DNA from: Streptococcaceae bacterium
GTDB taxonomy: Bacteria; Bacillota; Bacilli; Lactobacillales; Streptococcaceae
Length of the DNA: 64,000 nt
Assembly: GCA_022484805.1 (NCBI GenBank)
Contig: JAKVKP010000001.1
Location: forward strand, 124,001-188,000
Reading direction: 5' to 3'
Positions 17,903-26,961 of this stretch are shown piece after piece. Positions within the stretch are counted from its first letter, which is position 1; every line of letters starts with the position of its first letter. A program made the translations under genes and the position numbers. A model generated the notes under the pieces. That model was not told the DNA's origin, did no database searches, and saw only the letters and a list, made by a program, of their open reading frames with translations.

Positions 17903-18343
17903 TTATTTTAACTCCCCAAGAAACTGATGTAAATTCTCTAAGCCTTTTGTAATTGCGCCTTGCTCCACCTCATCTAAACCGTCCATAATATTTTTAACCA
18001 TTTCACGATGAAAGCGATCATGTAACCGATAAATTAATTTCCCCTGTTTCGTTAGATGGAGCCGAACAACTCTACGATCACTTTCAGAACGAATTCTCTC
18101 AACATAACCCTTTTTAACCAAATTATTGACCGAAACCGTCAGAGTCCCCATCGTGATTGAGAGCTCTTTGGCAACTTCAGACGAAGTTTTCATTCGATTT
18201 AAACCAATACAATCAATTGTGTGCATCTCTTTTATCGTCAAATCGTTAAAACGAGATTTTCTAAGCTCACGTTCCTCTACAATTAAAACATCATTGAAAA
18301 TTTTGACTAGATATTCATTTACTTTTGAGAAATTAACTTCCAA
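17903..18343 (-). CDS. fabT: MarR-family regulator of fatty acid synthesis
   Basis: A 146-residue winged-helix repressor. FabT binds TTTGA-N3-TCAAA sites when bound to long-chain acyl-ACP, shutting down the fab genes (known from streptococci and enterococci). The MarR core is present: KEMHTIDCIGLNRMKTSSEVAKEL, the recognition helix region SITMGTLTVSVNNLVKKG, and the wing with DRRVVRLHLT. It is first in the operon, directly before fabH, which is the diagnostic position. Two matching operators sit in its promoter region (18405-18417 and 18426-18438), which supports autoregulation. Confidence 0.93.
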   Translation of the reverse strand: MEVNFSKVNEYLVKIFNDVLIVEERELRKSRFNDLTIKEMHTIDCIGLNRMKTSSEVAKELSITMGTLTVSVNNLVKKGYVERIRSESDRRVVRLHLTKQGKLIYRLHDRFHREMVKNIMDGLDEVEQGAITKGLENLHQFLGELK

Positions 18344-18404
18344 TAATGTTCACCTCTTAATCTATAAATATACTGAATTAAAAATTAGTTTAATATACAA
18401 ATAA

Positions 18405-18417
18405 TTTGATACTCAAA
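18405..18417. promoter_or_regulatory. FabT-type operator, proximal copy
   Basis: TTTGATACTCAAA, a perfect TTTGA/TCAAA dyad with a 3-base centre. It lies about 62 bases before the fabT start and is 8 bases from a second copy. Its reverse complement contains TTGAGT, a possible -35. Confidence 0.78.
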
Positions 18418-18425
18418 ACATTTAT

Positions 18426-18438
18426 TTTGACTATCAAA
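18426..18438. promoter_or_regulatory. FabT-type operator overlapping the fabT -10
   Basis: TTTGACTATCAAA, a perfect dyad matching the streptococcal FabT consensus. Its edge overlaps the TATACT -10 of the fabT promoter, a classic repression position. Confidence 0.82.
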
Positions 18439-18465
18439 GTATATCAATTTATCAAAAAATTGCAA
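18438..18465 (-). promoter_or_regulatory. promoter of fabT-fabH-acpP
   Basis: On the minus strand TTGCAA (18465-18460) and TATACT (18443-18438) are separated by 16 bases, just upstream of the two FabT boxes and about 95 bases before the fabT ATG. Confidence 0.6.
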
Positions 18466-18602
18466 TACTTAAGTCGAAAAAAAATTAAAGCGATAGATTA
18501 ATACTATAATTAATTTAAAAAAATATAGTTGACAGATACTGATAAAGCTCACTTTTAAAGAGTAACCTTTAAATCAAATCTCAATTTTTCAAAATTTATT
18601 AA

Positions 18603-18631
18603 TTGACAATTATTTTAATTCAGTCTATTCT
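18603..18631 (+). promoter_or_regulatory. promoter of the divergent FabK-like gene
   Basis: TTGACA (18603-18608), a 17-base spacer and TATTCT (18626-18631). The rest of the 424-base fabT/FabK-like intergenic region holds a FabT box (18662-18674), a TTTTCATT/AATGAAAA hairpin (18694-18713) and a second small hairpin (AAAGCAA/TTGCTTT) in the leader. Confidence 0.6.
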
Positions 18632-18661
18632 TTAAAAAGATTAATTCAATCGCTAAAATAC

Positions 18662-18674
18662 TTTGAGTATCAAA
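18662..18674. promoter_or_regulatory. FabT-type operator before the divergent FabK-like gene
   Basis: TTTGAGTATCAAA, a perfect TTTGA/TCAAA dyad, followed at 18678 by a degenerate half copy (TTTGATTATTAAT). It lies about 30 bases downstream of the TTGACA promoter, so a bound FabT could act as a roadblock. Confidence 0.75.
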
Positions 18675-18767
18675 CTATTTGATTATTAATCTATTTTCAT
18701 TAGCAAATGAAAATTACTAATAAAGCAAGCACTATTAATTATTTTTGCTTTAAGTAAAGGAGAAAAT

Positions 18768-19829
18768 ATGAAGTTAGAACCTTTAAAAATTGGAGATTTG
18801 GTTGCCAAAATTCCAGTCATTCAAGGTGGTATGGGCATCGGAATTTCACTACATAATTTAGCAGGAAATGTTGCTAAGGAAGGTGGTATTGGTATTCTTT
18901 CTGTTGCACAAATCGGTTATCAGAACAAAGAAAAATTTGAAAAAAGTCCATTAAGAACGAATCTTGAAGCAATTGGAGAGCAGTTCAAAAAGGCGAAAGC
19001 CATCGCTAAAGATGGTATTGTGGGCTTTAACGTTATGGTTGCCCAATTCCATTACGATAAATATATTAAAAAATGTGTTGAAGCTGGAGCGGATGTCATT
19101 ATTTCTGGTGCTGGGCTTCCAGTTGATTTACCTAAATTTGTCGGTGATAGTAAAACTAAAATTGCACCGATTGTCTCAAGTGCAAAAGCAGCAAAGGTTA
19201 TTTTACGAACTTGGGCAAAAAGGTACAATCGAACTGCTGATTTTGTGGTTATCGAAGGTCCCAAGGCAGGTGGGCATCTTGGTTTTAAGAAGGATCAAAT
19301 TGAAGCGGCAATCGAAACCATGGATAATGAAGTAACCCAAATTATTGAAGTTGTAAAAAAATACGGTTCAGACTTTAATGTCCATGTTCCAGTTGTTTTT
19401 GCTGGAGGTGTCTTTACTCGTGAAGATATTGACCACTATTTAGCACTTGGCTGTGAGGGCGTTCAGATGGCGACAAGATTTGTCGGAACTGTGGAGTGTG
19501 ATGCACCAGATGACTTTAAAGATAAATATTTAAAGGCTAAAAAAGAAGACATTCAAATTACCAAATCACCAGTAGGTTTACCCGGTCGTGCGATTAAAAA
19601 TAGTTTTATCGAACGGATTAATCGCGAAGATATTCCAATCGAAAAATGTCGAGCTTGTCTTAGCTTCAAGCATTGTGATCGCAAAACAATACCCTACTGT
19701 ATCTCCGAAGCACTACTTCACTCCGTTGAGGGTAATGCCGAAAATGGCTTGGTTTTTGCAGGCGCGAATGCATACCGAGTCAATGAAATTACAACCGTTA
19801 AAGCAATATTAGAGGAATTGAATCAGTAA
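18768..19829 (+). CDS. nitronate monooxygenase / FabK-like flavoprotein with C-terminal Cys cluster
   Basis: A 353-residue FMN barrel protein of the 2-nitropropane dioxygenase/FabK superfamily. It shares with FabK the opening VIQGGMGIGIS, the AGGH motif in PKAGGHLGF (about 166-174) and the phosphate loop GCEGVQMATRFV (about 228-239). Unlike FabK it ends with a cysteine-rich segment (about 295-315: CRACLSFKHC and a later Cys). The ATG at 18768 follows AAGGAG. It is divergent from fabT and preceded by a FabT box, so I infer a role in lipid metabolism, perhaps as a second enoyl reductase or an unsaturated-fatty-acid-related reductase. True nitronate oxidation is the alternative. Ends at a strong shared terminator. 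Confidence 0.82.
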   Translation: MKLEPLKIGDLVAKIPVIQGGMGIGISLHNLAGNVAKEGGIGILSVAQIGYQNKEKFEKSPLRTNLEAIGEQFKKAKAIAKDGIVGFNVMVAQFHYDKYIKKCVEAGADVIISGAGLPVDLPKFVGDSKTKIAPIVSSAKAAKVILRTWAKRYNRTADFVVIEGPKAGGHLGFKKDQIEAAIETMDNEVTQIIEVVKKYGSDFNVHVPVVFAGGVFTREDIDHYLALGCEGVQMATRFVGTVECDAPDDFKDKYLKAKKEDIQITKSPVGLPGRAIKNSFIERINREDIPIEKCRACLSFKHCDRKTIPYCISEALLHSVEGNAENGLVFAGANAYRVNEITTVKAILEELNQ

Positions 19830-19830
19830 T

Positions 19831-19868
19831 AAAAATAGGTGTTTGCAATTATGCAAACACCTATTTTT
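19831..19868. terminator. bidirectional terminator between convergent genes
   Basis: A perfect 17-bp stem, AAAAATAGGTGTTTGCA against TGCAAACACCTATTTTT, with an ATTA loop. A/T runs on both sides serve the plus-strand FabK-like gene and the minus-strand phosphoglycerol transferase gene. Confidence 0.93.
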
Positions 19869-19869
19869 A

Positions 19870-21741
19870 TTACTCACTTGACGTCCCTTGAATACCTTCG
19901 CCAGAAATCTCTTCCGTATAAAACTTAGAACGTTTTTCCAATTCTCCTGTGACATATTCAAGAGAATTTTTTTCAATTAACGTTTTTTCACCAGAAAAAA
20001 GATTCACACCCAAACCTAGTTGTTCACCCTCAATGGTGGCGCCCAAGCTTGATAAAACGGTTGGAAATATATCCATATTTGAATATTGACGATTTTTTAT
20101 TATTTCATTGCTGACACTCTCATGTGCAGTATTAATAAATAAGTCAAAAACAGTTCGTGTATAATTTTCAGATAGTTTTTTTGCATAATCTTGATTCATA
20201 GATAGATGATCGCCACTAATGACAATTGTCGTATTATCATACCAAGACTGTGTTTGGCACCATGTCACAAAATCAGCAATCATTTGAGCCGAAAATGCAA
20301 CGACAGATTTAAATTGATCATCCTCAATAATGGGTGTATCTTCATACAAAAGCCCCTCTGGATGATGTGTATCAGCTGTTAATAAAGTAAAATTGAAGGG
20401 CCTTTCTTCTACAGTAATCGTTTCCAATTCTTGCTTAGCGAAATCAAAAAGCTTTTTATCTTCATAACCCCACCAAATGTGATAATCCTCAGGCAACCAG
20501 CCTCTCTCTTTTACTTCATTTAAATCAATAATTTCGTAATCACCATGAGATTCTAAATAGCTTCTTCGACCACCAAAGCTGGCATCAGAGCCCATCATGA
20601 AAACATTGTAGTAGCCATTATCCTTTAATATATCGCCTAATGCGGTAATCCCTGGTAAAAACTTTTGTTCACTGTCTTGATACGCCTCACTCGTTCCAAA
20701 ATTATTCGCATCAATCTCTGCTGTTTTAATCGGCATGCCAGATGTCTGTGCAACTATCGCACCTGCCGTATATTGCATACCCGGTAATTGCAAGGCACCT
20801 CCAATATTTTCAGTATTTGAAAAATTAATAGCACCTGCTTCTGCCATCACTGTTAATGGCTCTAATAGATTGGTACTCTCGATGCCACCGCTTGCTCTAT
20901 TTGTATATGTACCTTCTAGTGATTCAACAAAGATATAAATCAGGTTGCGCTTATTAGCCGTAAACTCAATATTAACATCACTAGGGCTAACATAATTATC
21001 CTCAATAAAATTTGAATCCGAAAAGTAATTAATAAATTTTATATAACCAAAGGTTTGAACACCCATTGATAGGAAAATGAGACAAACACTGACTATTGAG
21101 ATCATATTAGTGGAAAATCGAAATAATTTATTTTGAGGTGCAATCGTCGCAAAAAAAAGGCTGATTGGAAAAAAAATAGCTTGTGCAAAAAGAGTAGTTA
21201 GCAATGGACCAGCTAGAAAATCCCAGACAAAAGTCTGGTCTGTGCCTTCTAAATTTTTTGCCTGATAAATCAGCTGTTCAATATTGACATCTCCAAAGGT
21301 TGAAATGACCCAATTGCTACTTTGATAGATTAAAAAACTGATAATAAAAACTATATTAATAATAATTAAAAATAGAAACCGTTTGCGCACTTTTTCTTGA
21401 AATATTCTTATTAATGGATTAATTGTTTTACTTATAGAAAATAAAAACAAAACAAGCATTTGATAAAAAAAATAAAAACTAGAAAATACAATCAAATAAA
21501 AAATTATTTTTTCTTCAGAAGTACTTACTTCAATCCACAAATGGTTGGTCGTAAAAAAAGAAGATATGATTAAAGCATAGATAATAAATATTCTTGATGT
21601 TCTATAATTTCGAACTCGAATTCGTTGATTTAAAAGTCGATTCCTTTTTAGATTAATTGTCAATTTGTATGCAAAACAATTTAACAAAATTAATAAAAAA
21701 AGAATAATAATATAAAGTAAAATACTGTTCACTCCAAACAA
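19870..21741 (-). CDS. LtaS/OpgB-like membrane phosphoglycerol transferase (alkaline phosphatase superfamily)
   Basis: About 623 residues: five hydrophobic segments in the first 240, then an extracellular sulfatase-fold domain. Catalytic features: IFVESLEGTY (metal Glu), MQYTAGAIVAQTSGMPIK (candidate nucleophile Thr), TADTHHPEG and ISGDHLSM (metal Asp/His). The TAGAIVAQTSGMP context resembles OpgB/GacH-type enzymes that put glycerol phosphate on glycans more than classical LtaS. Being next to the polysaccharide locus, decoration of that polysaccharide is my inference; lipoteichoic acid synthesis is the alternative. The start is unclear: the first in-frame TTG (21741) has no ribosome site, while GGAG (21735-21732) stands 8 bases before an ATT at 21723. 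Confidence 0.85.
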   Translation of the reverse strand: MFGVNSILLYIIILFLLILLNCFAYKLTINLKRNRLLNQRIRVRNYRTSRIFIIYALIISSFFTTNHLWIEVSTSEEKIIFYLIVFSSFYFFYQMLVLFLFSISKTINPLIRIFQEKVRKRFLFLIIINIVFIISFLIYQSSNWVISTFGDVNIEQLIYQAKNLEGTDQTFVWDFLAGPLLTTLFAQAIFFPISLFFATIAPQNKLFRFSTNMISIVSVCLIFLSMGVQTFGYIKFINYFSDSNFIEDNYVSPSDVNIEFTANKRNLIYIFVESLEGTYTNRASGGIESTNLLEPLTVMAEAGAINFSNTENIGGALQLPGMQYTAGAIVAQTSGMPIKTAEIDANNFGTSEAYQDSEQKFLPGITALGDILKDNGYYNVFMMGSDASFGGRRSYLESHGDYEIIDLNEVKERGWLPEDYHIWWGYEDKKLFDFAKQELETITVEERPFNFTLLTADTHHPEGLLYEDTPIIEDDQFKSVVAFSAQMIADFVTWCQTQSWYDNTTIVISGDHLSMNQDYAKKLSENYTRTVFDLFINTAHESVSNEIIKNRQYSNMDIFPTVLSSLGATIEGEQLGLGVNLFSGEKTLIEKNSLEYVTGELEKRSKFYTEEISGEGIQGTSSE

Positions 21742-21902
21742 TCATAAAATTATCTTTATTAACTGTTAAATTACTGTTAATTAAATATAAATAAATCGTA
21801 TCATACACACTATTAAATTACAATAAAATGAGTATGTCCTAATTTAAAAGCGAATTCATGTAATAAACACAATAAACTATTTTTAAAATAAATAAATAAA
21901 AA

Positions 21903-21924
21903 AAGCATCTAACCTTAGATGCTT
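21903..21924 (-). terminator. intrinsic terminator after UDP-glucose dehydrogenase
   Basis: A perfect 10-bp stem, AAGCATCTAA/TTAGATGCTT, with a CC loop. The minus strand continues TTTTTTATTTATT. It marks the 3' end of the polysaccharide operon. The phosphoglycerol transferase therefore needs its own promoter in 21742-21900. Confidence 0.9.
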
Positions 21925-21948
21925 CATAAATTTCTATTATTATTCTAC

Positions 21949-23115
21949 TTAGTTATCATGAAATAAATCACGCGTATAGACCTTAGCTGTAACCTCTTTA
22001 AGTGATGCCTCAAAACGATTAGCAACGATAATATCAGAAATACGCTTGAATTCATCAAAATCCTTTATCACACGAGAATTGAAAAAGGTCTCTTCTGACA
22101 GAGATGGCTCATAAACAACAACCTCAACGCCCTTGGCTTTAATTCGTTTCATAATACCTTGAATTGAGCTATGTCTAAAATTATCAGAATTTGTTTTCAT
22201 CGTTAAACGATGAATACCGACAACCTTAGGATGACGCGCTAAGATTTGATTAGCAACAAAATCCTTGCGGGTAGTATTTGATGCCACTATTGCCGAAATT
22301 AAATCCTCTGGCACATCTTGGTAATTCGCTTTTAATTGCTTGGTATCCTTAGGCAAACAATAGCCACCATAACCAAAGCTTGGATTATTATAATGATTAC
22401 CAATTCTTGGATCTAAGCCGACCCCTTTGATAATCTGTTTTGCATCCAATCCCTTAACCTCAGCATAGGTATCAAGTTCATTAAAATAGGCCACTCGTAG
22501 CGCTAGATAAGTATTCGAAAAGAGCTTAATTGCCTCAGCCTCAGTTGAATGCGTTAAAAGCACATGAATATCCTCTTTTATAGCACCACGTTTAAACATA
22601 TCAGCAATTGTCTTACCGCGATCAGAGCATTCTCCGACAATTATTCTTGAAGGATATAGATTATCATAAAGCGCTTTGCCTTCTCTTAAAAACTCTGGTG
22701 AAAAAATAATATTATCAGTTTGATACTTACCCTTAATTCTTTCAACATAGCCAACTGGAATTGTTGATTTGATAATAAATGTCGATGCTGGTTTAATTGC
22801 TAATGCCTTTTCAATCACTGCTTCTATGGAAGATGTATCAAAAAAATTATCTGTTGAATTATAATCTGTTGGCGTCGCAATTAATAAAAAATCGCCATGA
22901 TTGACTGCTTGTTCAAAATCAGAAGTGTATTCAACGTGACTTTTATCATGTTTTAAGAAATCAATGACATCCGCATCAATTAACGGACTTTCTTTTTGCT
23001 GAAGCATCTTAATTTTTTCATCAACAATGTCATAAGCCAGCACTTGCTCATGTTGACCTAATAATAAAGCATTAGCTAGGCCAACATAGCCTAGACCAAA
23101 AATTGAAATTTTCAT
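21949..23115 (-). CDS. ugd: UDP-glucose 6-dehydrogenase
   Basis: A 388-residue enzyme oxidising UDP-glucose to UDP-glucuronate with NAD+. The Rossmann motif [15 protein letters not shown] (about 4-18) starts the protein. ATPTDYN and [11 protein letters not shown] follow, and the catalytic cysteine is in [15 protein letters not shown] (about 253-267). I take the ATG at 23115, which has GGAGGT 8 bases upstream; a TTG at 23130 would include the ribosome site itself. Its place at the end of the polysaccharide operon implies that the polymer contains glucuronic acid or a sugar derived from it. Related UDP-sugar dehydrogenases cannot be fully excluded. Confidence 0.9.
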   Translation of the reverse strand: MKISIFGLGYVGLANALLLGQHEQVLAYDIVDEKIKMLQQKESPLIDADVIDFLKHDKSHVEYTSDFEQAVNHGDFLLIATPTDYNSTDNFFDTSSIEAVIEKALAIKPASTFIIKSTIPVGYVERIKGKYQTDNIIFSPEFLREGKALYDNLYPSRIIVGECSDRGKTIADMFKRGAIKEDIHVLLTHSTEAEAIKLFSNTYLALRVAYFNELDTYAEVKGLDAKQIIKGVGLDPRIGNHYNNPSFGYGGYCLPKDTKQLKANYQDVPEDLISAIVASNTTRKDFVANQILARHPKVVGIHRLTMKTNSDNFRHSSIQGIMKRIKAKGVEVVVYEPSLSEETFFNSRVIKDFDEFKRISDIIVANRFEASLKEVTAKVYTRDLFHDN

Positions 23116-23163
23116 CGAATTGACCTCCAATTCACTTAATCAATCAAAATAGATAATTCAAAA

Positions 23164-24591
23164 TTATGTTTTTTTAACAAAAGATTTGATGAACTTTAAT
23201 TCTCCAGTGATTGATAAATAAGCTAAAACCGCTATCAACCATATTATACCTCTAATTAAGAGTGTCAAAAAATCACTTTCCAAATTAATAATTGATCGGG
23301 TTAGCATCAAAATGACTGATATAACTACTCCTAAAATAATAGGTTGAAGTAATACTCTAAAAAGTGAAGTTATCTTATCCTCTAAAGTAGAGGTTAACAA
23401 GATATAGTTAGTGATTATACAATCCATAATATAACCTAGACAAACAAATGCTGAAACAATCACGAGGCTATGTGTCAATACCCCAATTATGCTTGCAAAA
23501 ATGATACCGATGCTTGAAATCATTCCTGCCCTAAACATTTTATGAGGCTGATTTCTAGCTTGAAAAATACCTGAGGAAGTTGCAGAAATCATTTGTGCAG
23601 TAATGCTTAAGCTCAAAATAGAAAGTGGTAGTATCGCATTAGACCACTGATTTCCAAATAGAAAATAGATGATTCTATCTGAATTAATCACCATAAAAAG
23701 TGAGAAGGGGATCCCAATCATAGCCAATATTTTTACAATATTTAGATAAGTTTCACGAATTAATTTAACATCGTCTTGATGCTCAGCTAAAATAGGTTGT
23801 AAAACAGGATTTATAACACCGAGAAATAAGAGATTTGGCATCACAGTTAGTCCATAAGCCTTAGAATAGAAGCCGACTGCCGAAGCCCCCATAACCTTAC
23901 CAATTAGCATATTATCTGTGTTTCTAGCAAAATAAATAATTAAAGAAAAGCCAAGTTGATTTTTAGCAAAATACCAAACAGCACTCAACGGTTTTGTATT
24001 AAAGGAAGTCGTAAACTTAATTTTAACGATGAAAAAATTTAAAATTAAGGTTATTAGAGCTGGAACTGCAACACTCAGAATTAGTGCATAAACACCAGCA
24101 CCTAAGAAGGCGGCAACAACTCCAAGAATCGCTCCGAGCATATTGGCTATGACAGTTCTAATATTAATAGATTTAAACTTTTTTGCCTTTAATAATAATG
24201 CATTCGGAACAACATTCATACCTTCTGCAAGGATTACAACCGACATCATCCAAAATAATGGCACATAAATCGGATTATGATAAATTTTACTCACGAAAAA
24301 ACCAAGAATACCGAAAAACAAGACTAGAATTATCGCTAAAATTGCCGAGTAATTAAAAAGAATGCCATAATCATCCTCATCTAAATCCTTATTTTGGATG
24401 ATTGCCGGTCCCATACCTGCTGTTGCAAACATCTGAAAGAAGGTTAAAAATACTTGGACAATTGCAACCACACCAAAGTCGGCAGGTGATAAAATCCGAG
24501 ATAATACTACATTAATAATAAATTGAACAATCAAATAACTATATTGTCCAATCGCTGAAAATATCATACCGGTTTTAAATTCGTTTTTCAT
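23164..24591 (-). CDS. polysaccharide flippase (Wzx-like, MOP superfamily)
   Basis: A 475-residue integral membrane protein with about 12-14 hydrophobic segments. It begins with the characteristic amphipathic/TM1 block (FSAIGQYSYLIVQF, then NVVLSRILSPADFGVVAIVQVF) and carries the polysaccharide-transporter signature around LSPADFG. It should flip an undecaprenyl-linked repeat unit or lipid-linked side-chain sugar across the membrane, like GacK or Wzx. There is no Wzy-like polymerase gene I can name with confidence nearby. Preceded by AGAGGGACA as ribosome site. It sits 48 bases after the upstream GT2 gene. Confidence 0.85.
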   Translation of the reverse strand: MKNEFKTGMIFSAIGQYSYLIVQFIINVVLSRILSPADFGVVAIVQVFLTFFQMFATAGMGPAIIQNKDLDEDDYGILFNYSAILAIILVLFFGILGFFVSKIYHNPIYVPLFWMMSVVILAEGMNVVPNALLLKAKKFKSINIRTVIANMLGAILGVVAAFLGAGVYALILSVAVPALITLILNFFIVKIKFTTSFNTKPLSAVWYFAKNQLGFSLIIYFARNTDNMLIGKVMGASAVGFYSKAYGLTVMPNLLFLGVINPVLQPILAEHQDDVKLIRETYLNIVKILAMIGIPFSLFMVINSDRIIYFLFGNQWSNAILPLSILSLSITAQMISATSSGIFQARNQPHKMFRAGMISSIGIIFASIIGVLTHSLVIVSAFVCLGYIMDCIITNYILLTSTLEDKITSLFRVLLQPIILGVVISVILMLTRSIINLESDFLTLLIRGIIWLIAVLAYLSITGELKFIKSFVKKT

Positions 24592-24638
24592 TGTCCCTCT
24601 TTCCTAGTTACACACATTTCACAAGTATTTATCCATTT

Positions 24639-25628
24639 TTAGCCTTTACAATATAATTTTGCAAATACTCTCATGGAAATATTATTTAGATGTAGCTTAG
24701 ATAAGATTCCAAAAAGTGAAATAAAAAATCTCATCTTTATGGTTTGCCCTGGAATCCCTAAAACTACTGTCCAATCGATCAATTTGTCATCATATTTTTC
24801 ATTTAAATCATTAAATATTTTATAATATGTTTGAATAAAAAAATCCGGCGTAGCAAATCTACCAGTGTAGAGAAGGTAATAAAGTGAGGTTTGAACCATG
24901 AAGTACTTACCCATTTTATCCTTTTTTGGAAATAACTTAAGCAATTCAGCAATTAATCGATATAGCGAAGCTTGATTAATTTCATCCATTTTTTTCTGAT
25001 TAGTATTGGAAACTGAATTCTGATTATAAAACCAATTGTAGCCAGAATATTCAAGAATAGTCCAATTAGAAGCCAGTAGAATTTCTTTAACTGTAAAAAC
25101 ATAATCTTCACCAAAAGCATTATCTAAGAATTGAATTCTATTTTTTCTTAAAAATTCAGTTCGGTGCAATTTTGACCATGCTGGCATAATGATATATTTA
25201 CCATATGCCATATTCTTGGGTTGAAATGAATACCTTATCTGATTATCAATATCTGGGCGTCTATAGCCGCTACTTACAACATCTGAAGATTGCAATTCAG
25301 CAGCTTCATATAGAGTAGAGAGCAACTCTTTATCGAAATAATCATCTTGGTCTAAAAAAGTTAGGTATAGTGTCTCAACCCTATCAATAGCTTGATTTCT
25401 TGTATTGGCGACACCTTGATTTTTTTGGTCAATTACTGTGATAAACTCTGGATATTTCAACTTATAATCATTTAATATATTTAGAGAATTATCATTACCG
25501 CCATCATTAATAGCTAATAATAATATATTCTGAATGCCAAATGATTGATCAATCACACTATCGATTGCTCGACTTAAATACTTTTCACCATTGTAAACTG
25601 GTAAAATAACAGTAATTAGTTGCCTCAT
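24639..25628 (-). CDS. GT2 family glycosyltransferase (paralogue A)
   Basis: A 329-residue inverting transferase with a GT-A fold. It begins ITVILPVYNGEKYLSRAI, has NDGGNDNS in the nucleotide site and the metal-binding FLDQDDYFD (about 93-101), and shows the later EDYVFTVKE block (acceptor/catalytic Asp region). No membrane segment is evident, so it works on the cytoplasmic face on a lipid-linked acceptor. The next gene upstream is a close paralogue; the two share long identical words and overlap by 4 bases, pointing to tandem duplication. The sugar transferred cannot be inferred. Confidence 0.87.
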   Translation of the reverse strand: MRQLITVILPVYNGEKYLSRAIDSVIDQSFGIQNILLLAINDGGNDNSLNILNDYKLKYPEFITVIDQKNQGVANTRNQAIDRVETLYLTFLDQDDYFDKELLSTLYEAAELQSSDVVSSGYRRPDIDNQIRYSFQPKNMAYGKYIIMPAWSKLHRTEFLRKNRIQFLDNAFGEDYVFTVKEILLASNWTILEYSGYNWFYNQNSVSNTNQKKMDEINQASLYRLIAELLKLFPKKDKMGKYFMVQTSLYYLLYTGRFATPDFFIQTYYKIFNDLNEKYDDKLIDWTVVLGIPGQTIKMRFFISLFGILSKLHLNNISMRVFAKLYCKG

Positions 25629-26605
25629 TTTCCTATACTTTCTCCTCTACAATAAAACTTCGCAAAAATATTCATCATATGAAATTGCCGCAAAGCTAAA
25701 AAAATTTTAATAATTATACCTGTCGATTTTTTTTCGCCCTTCGGTACTTTTACACTTTTTACTCTATTTTCTGTAAAAATCTGTGATAAGTAACCGAATA
25801 GTTCATTATATATTTTTATAAATCTTGTAGACGAAGAAGTTCTACCACTAAATAACAAATAAAAGACAGTAGTTCGAATCATAAAATAAATAAATAAATT
25901 ATCCACTGTCTTTGTATTTTGAAAGTTTTTTTGCAAAACCTTAATAAACTGATCGTCTTCACTTAAACCTTTTTGTTTAGTGTTAGAGACCGAATTCTGA
26001 TTATAAAACCAGTTATACCCAGTATAATTGATGATCGTCCATTTTTTAGCGGACATAATTTCCTTGACAGTGAAAACGTTATCTTCTCCATACTGGTTGT
26101 CAAAAAATTCAATTTGATTATTAATTAATAAGTCAGTTCTATGTAGTTTAGCCCAAGCAGCAACAATAATATATTTACCAAATGCTGTGTCCGCAGGTTG
26201 AATGATTTGATGGACTTTTCCAGAATTATCTGGTCGGCGCATGCCACTACTCACAACCTCTGCACCTGATTCAACAGCTGCTCTATATAATGTTTCTAGA
26301 AAATCTAAATCAAAGTAATCATCTTGATCAAGAAATGTTAAATAGGGTGTTTTAACCAATTGGATTGCTTGATTTCTTGTCTTAGCTACACCCTGATTTT
26401 CTTGATTAATAACTTGAATCAATTCTGGAAATTTTTCGTGATAATCTTGTAAAATTTCAAGAGAAGTGTCCTGTCCACCATCATTGATTGCTAGTAGGCA
26501 AACATTATGAAAGCCTAATGTTTGATTAATTACGCTATCAATCGCTCGATTTAGATATTTTTCGCCATTATACACTGGTAATATAACTGTAATTAATTGA
26601 TTCAT
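25625..26605 (-). CDS. GT2 family glycosyltransferase (paralogue B)
   Basis: A 326-residue GT-A transferase, strikingly similar to its downstream neighbour: LITVILPVYNGEKYL, AINDGG, VAKTRNQAI, FLDQDDYFD and NWFYNQNSVSNT recur in both. The most divergent stretch is the C-terminal third (from about residue 215), where acceptor recognition probably lies. This suggests that the pair adds different residues or the same sugar at different positions. The gene overlaps DUF2304 upstream and its paralogue downstream by 4 bases each, so translation is tightly coupled. Confidence 0.87.
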   Translation of the reverse strand: MNQLITVILPVYNGEKYLNRAIDSVINQTLGFHNVCLLAINDGGQDTSLEILQDYHEKFPELIQVINQENQGVAKTRNQAIQLVKTPYLTFLDQDDYFDLDFLETLYRAAVESGAEVVSSGMRRPDNSGKVHQIIQPADTAFGKYIIVAAWAKLHRTDLLINNQIEFFDNQYGEDNVFTVKEIMSAKKWTIINYTGYNWFYNQNSVSNTKQKGLSEDDQFIKVLQKNFQNTKTVDNLFIYFMIRTTVFYLLFSGRTSSSTRFIKIYNELFGYLSQIFTENRVKSVKVPKGEKKSTGIIIKIFLALRQFHMMNIFAKFYCRGESIGK

Positions 26606-26958
26606 TTTTTTCCTTGTTCCATTTCTCTCACTTTTTTCTTTAAAAGTGATAATTCCTGAGTTAAAACTTTACTTTGCTTTTCTAAATTAATTAATGAAAT
26701 TTGAGATTTAAGTGCAAATACTAATAAAACACCTGTCAAACCAAATAATACTAATGAAGTTAGGTTGATAATGCCTAAAAGGTGGGCTAATTCAGTTCCC
26801 AATTCTGGAAACAATGCACCGACAAAAATAATAACTGCTAATAGTAGCCATTTCCGCATATGTCTAACTTCTGCTCGATCTTTTCTAACCAAATGTACTG
26901 TCAGGATTAGAAAAGAAATTGCTAGAATAATTCCAATGATTCTTAATTGTAAAGGCAT
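26602..26958 (-). CDS. DUF2304 small membrane protein (GacJ-like)
   Basis: A 118-residue protein with three hydrophobic segments (about 5-22, 36-53, 62-84) and a short C-terminal coiled coil. DUF2304 proteins pair with dolichol-phosphate-mannose-synthase-like GT2 enzymes. In group A Streptococcus, GacJ forms a complex with GacI and stimulates synthesis of the polyprenyl-phosphate sugar donor. The direct adjacency to such a GT2 (26962) supports the same role. It overlaps the next gene by 4 bases. The identification rests on size, topology and neighbourhood more than on residue motifs. Confidence 0.8.
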   Translation of the reverse strand: MPLQLRIIGIILAISFLILTVHLVRKDRAEVRHMRKWLLLAVIIFVGALFPELGTELAHLLGIINLTSLVLFGLTGVLLVFALKSQISLINLEKQSKVLTQELSLLKKKVREMEQGKK

Positions 26959-26961
26959 TAT

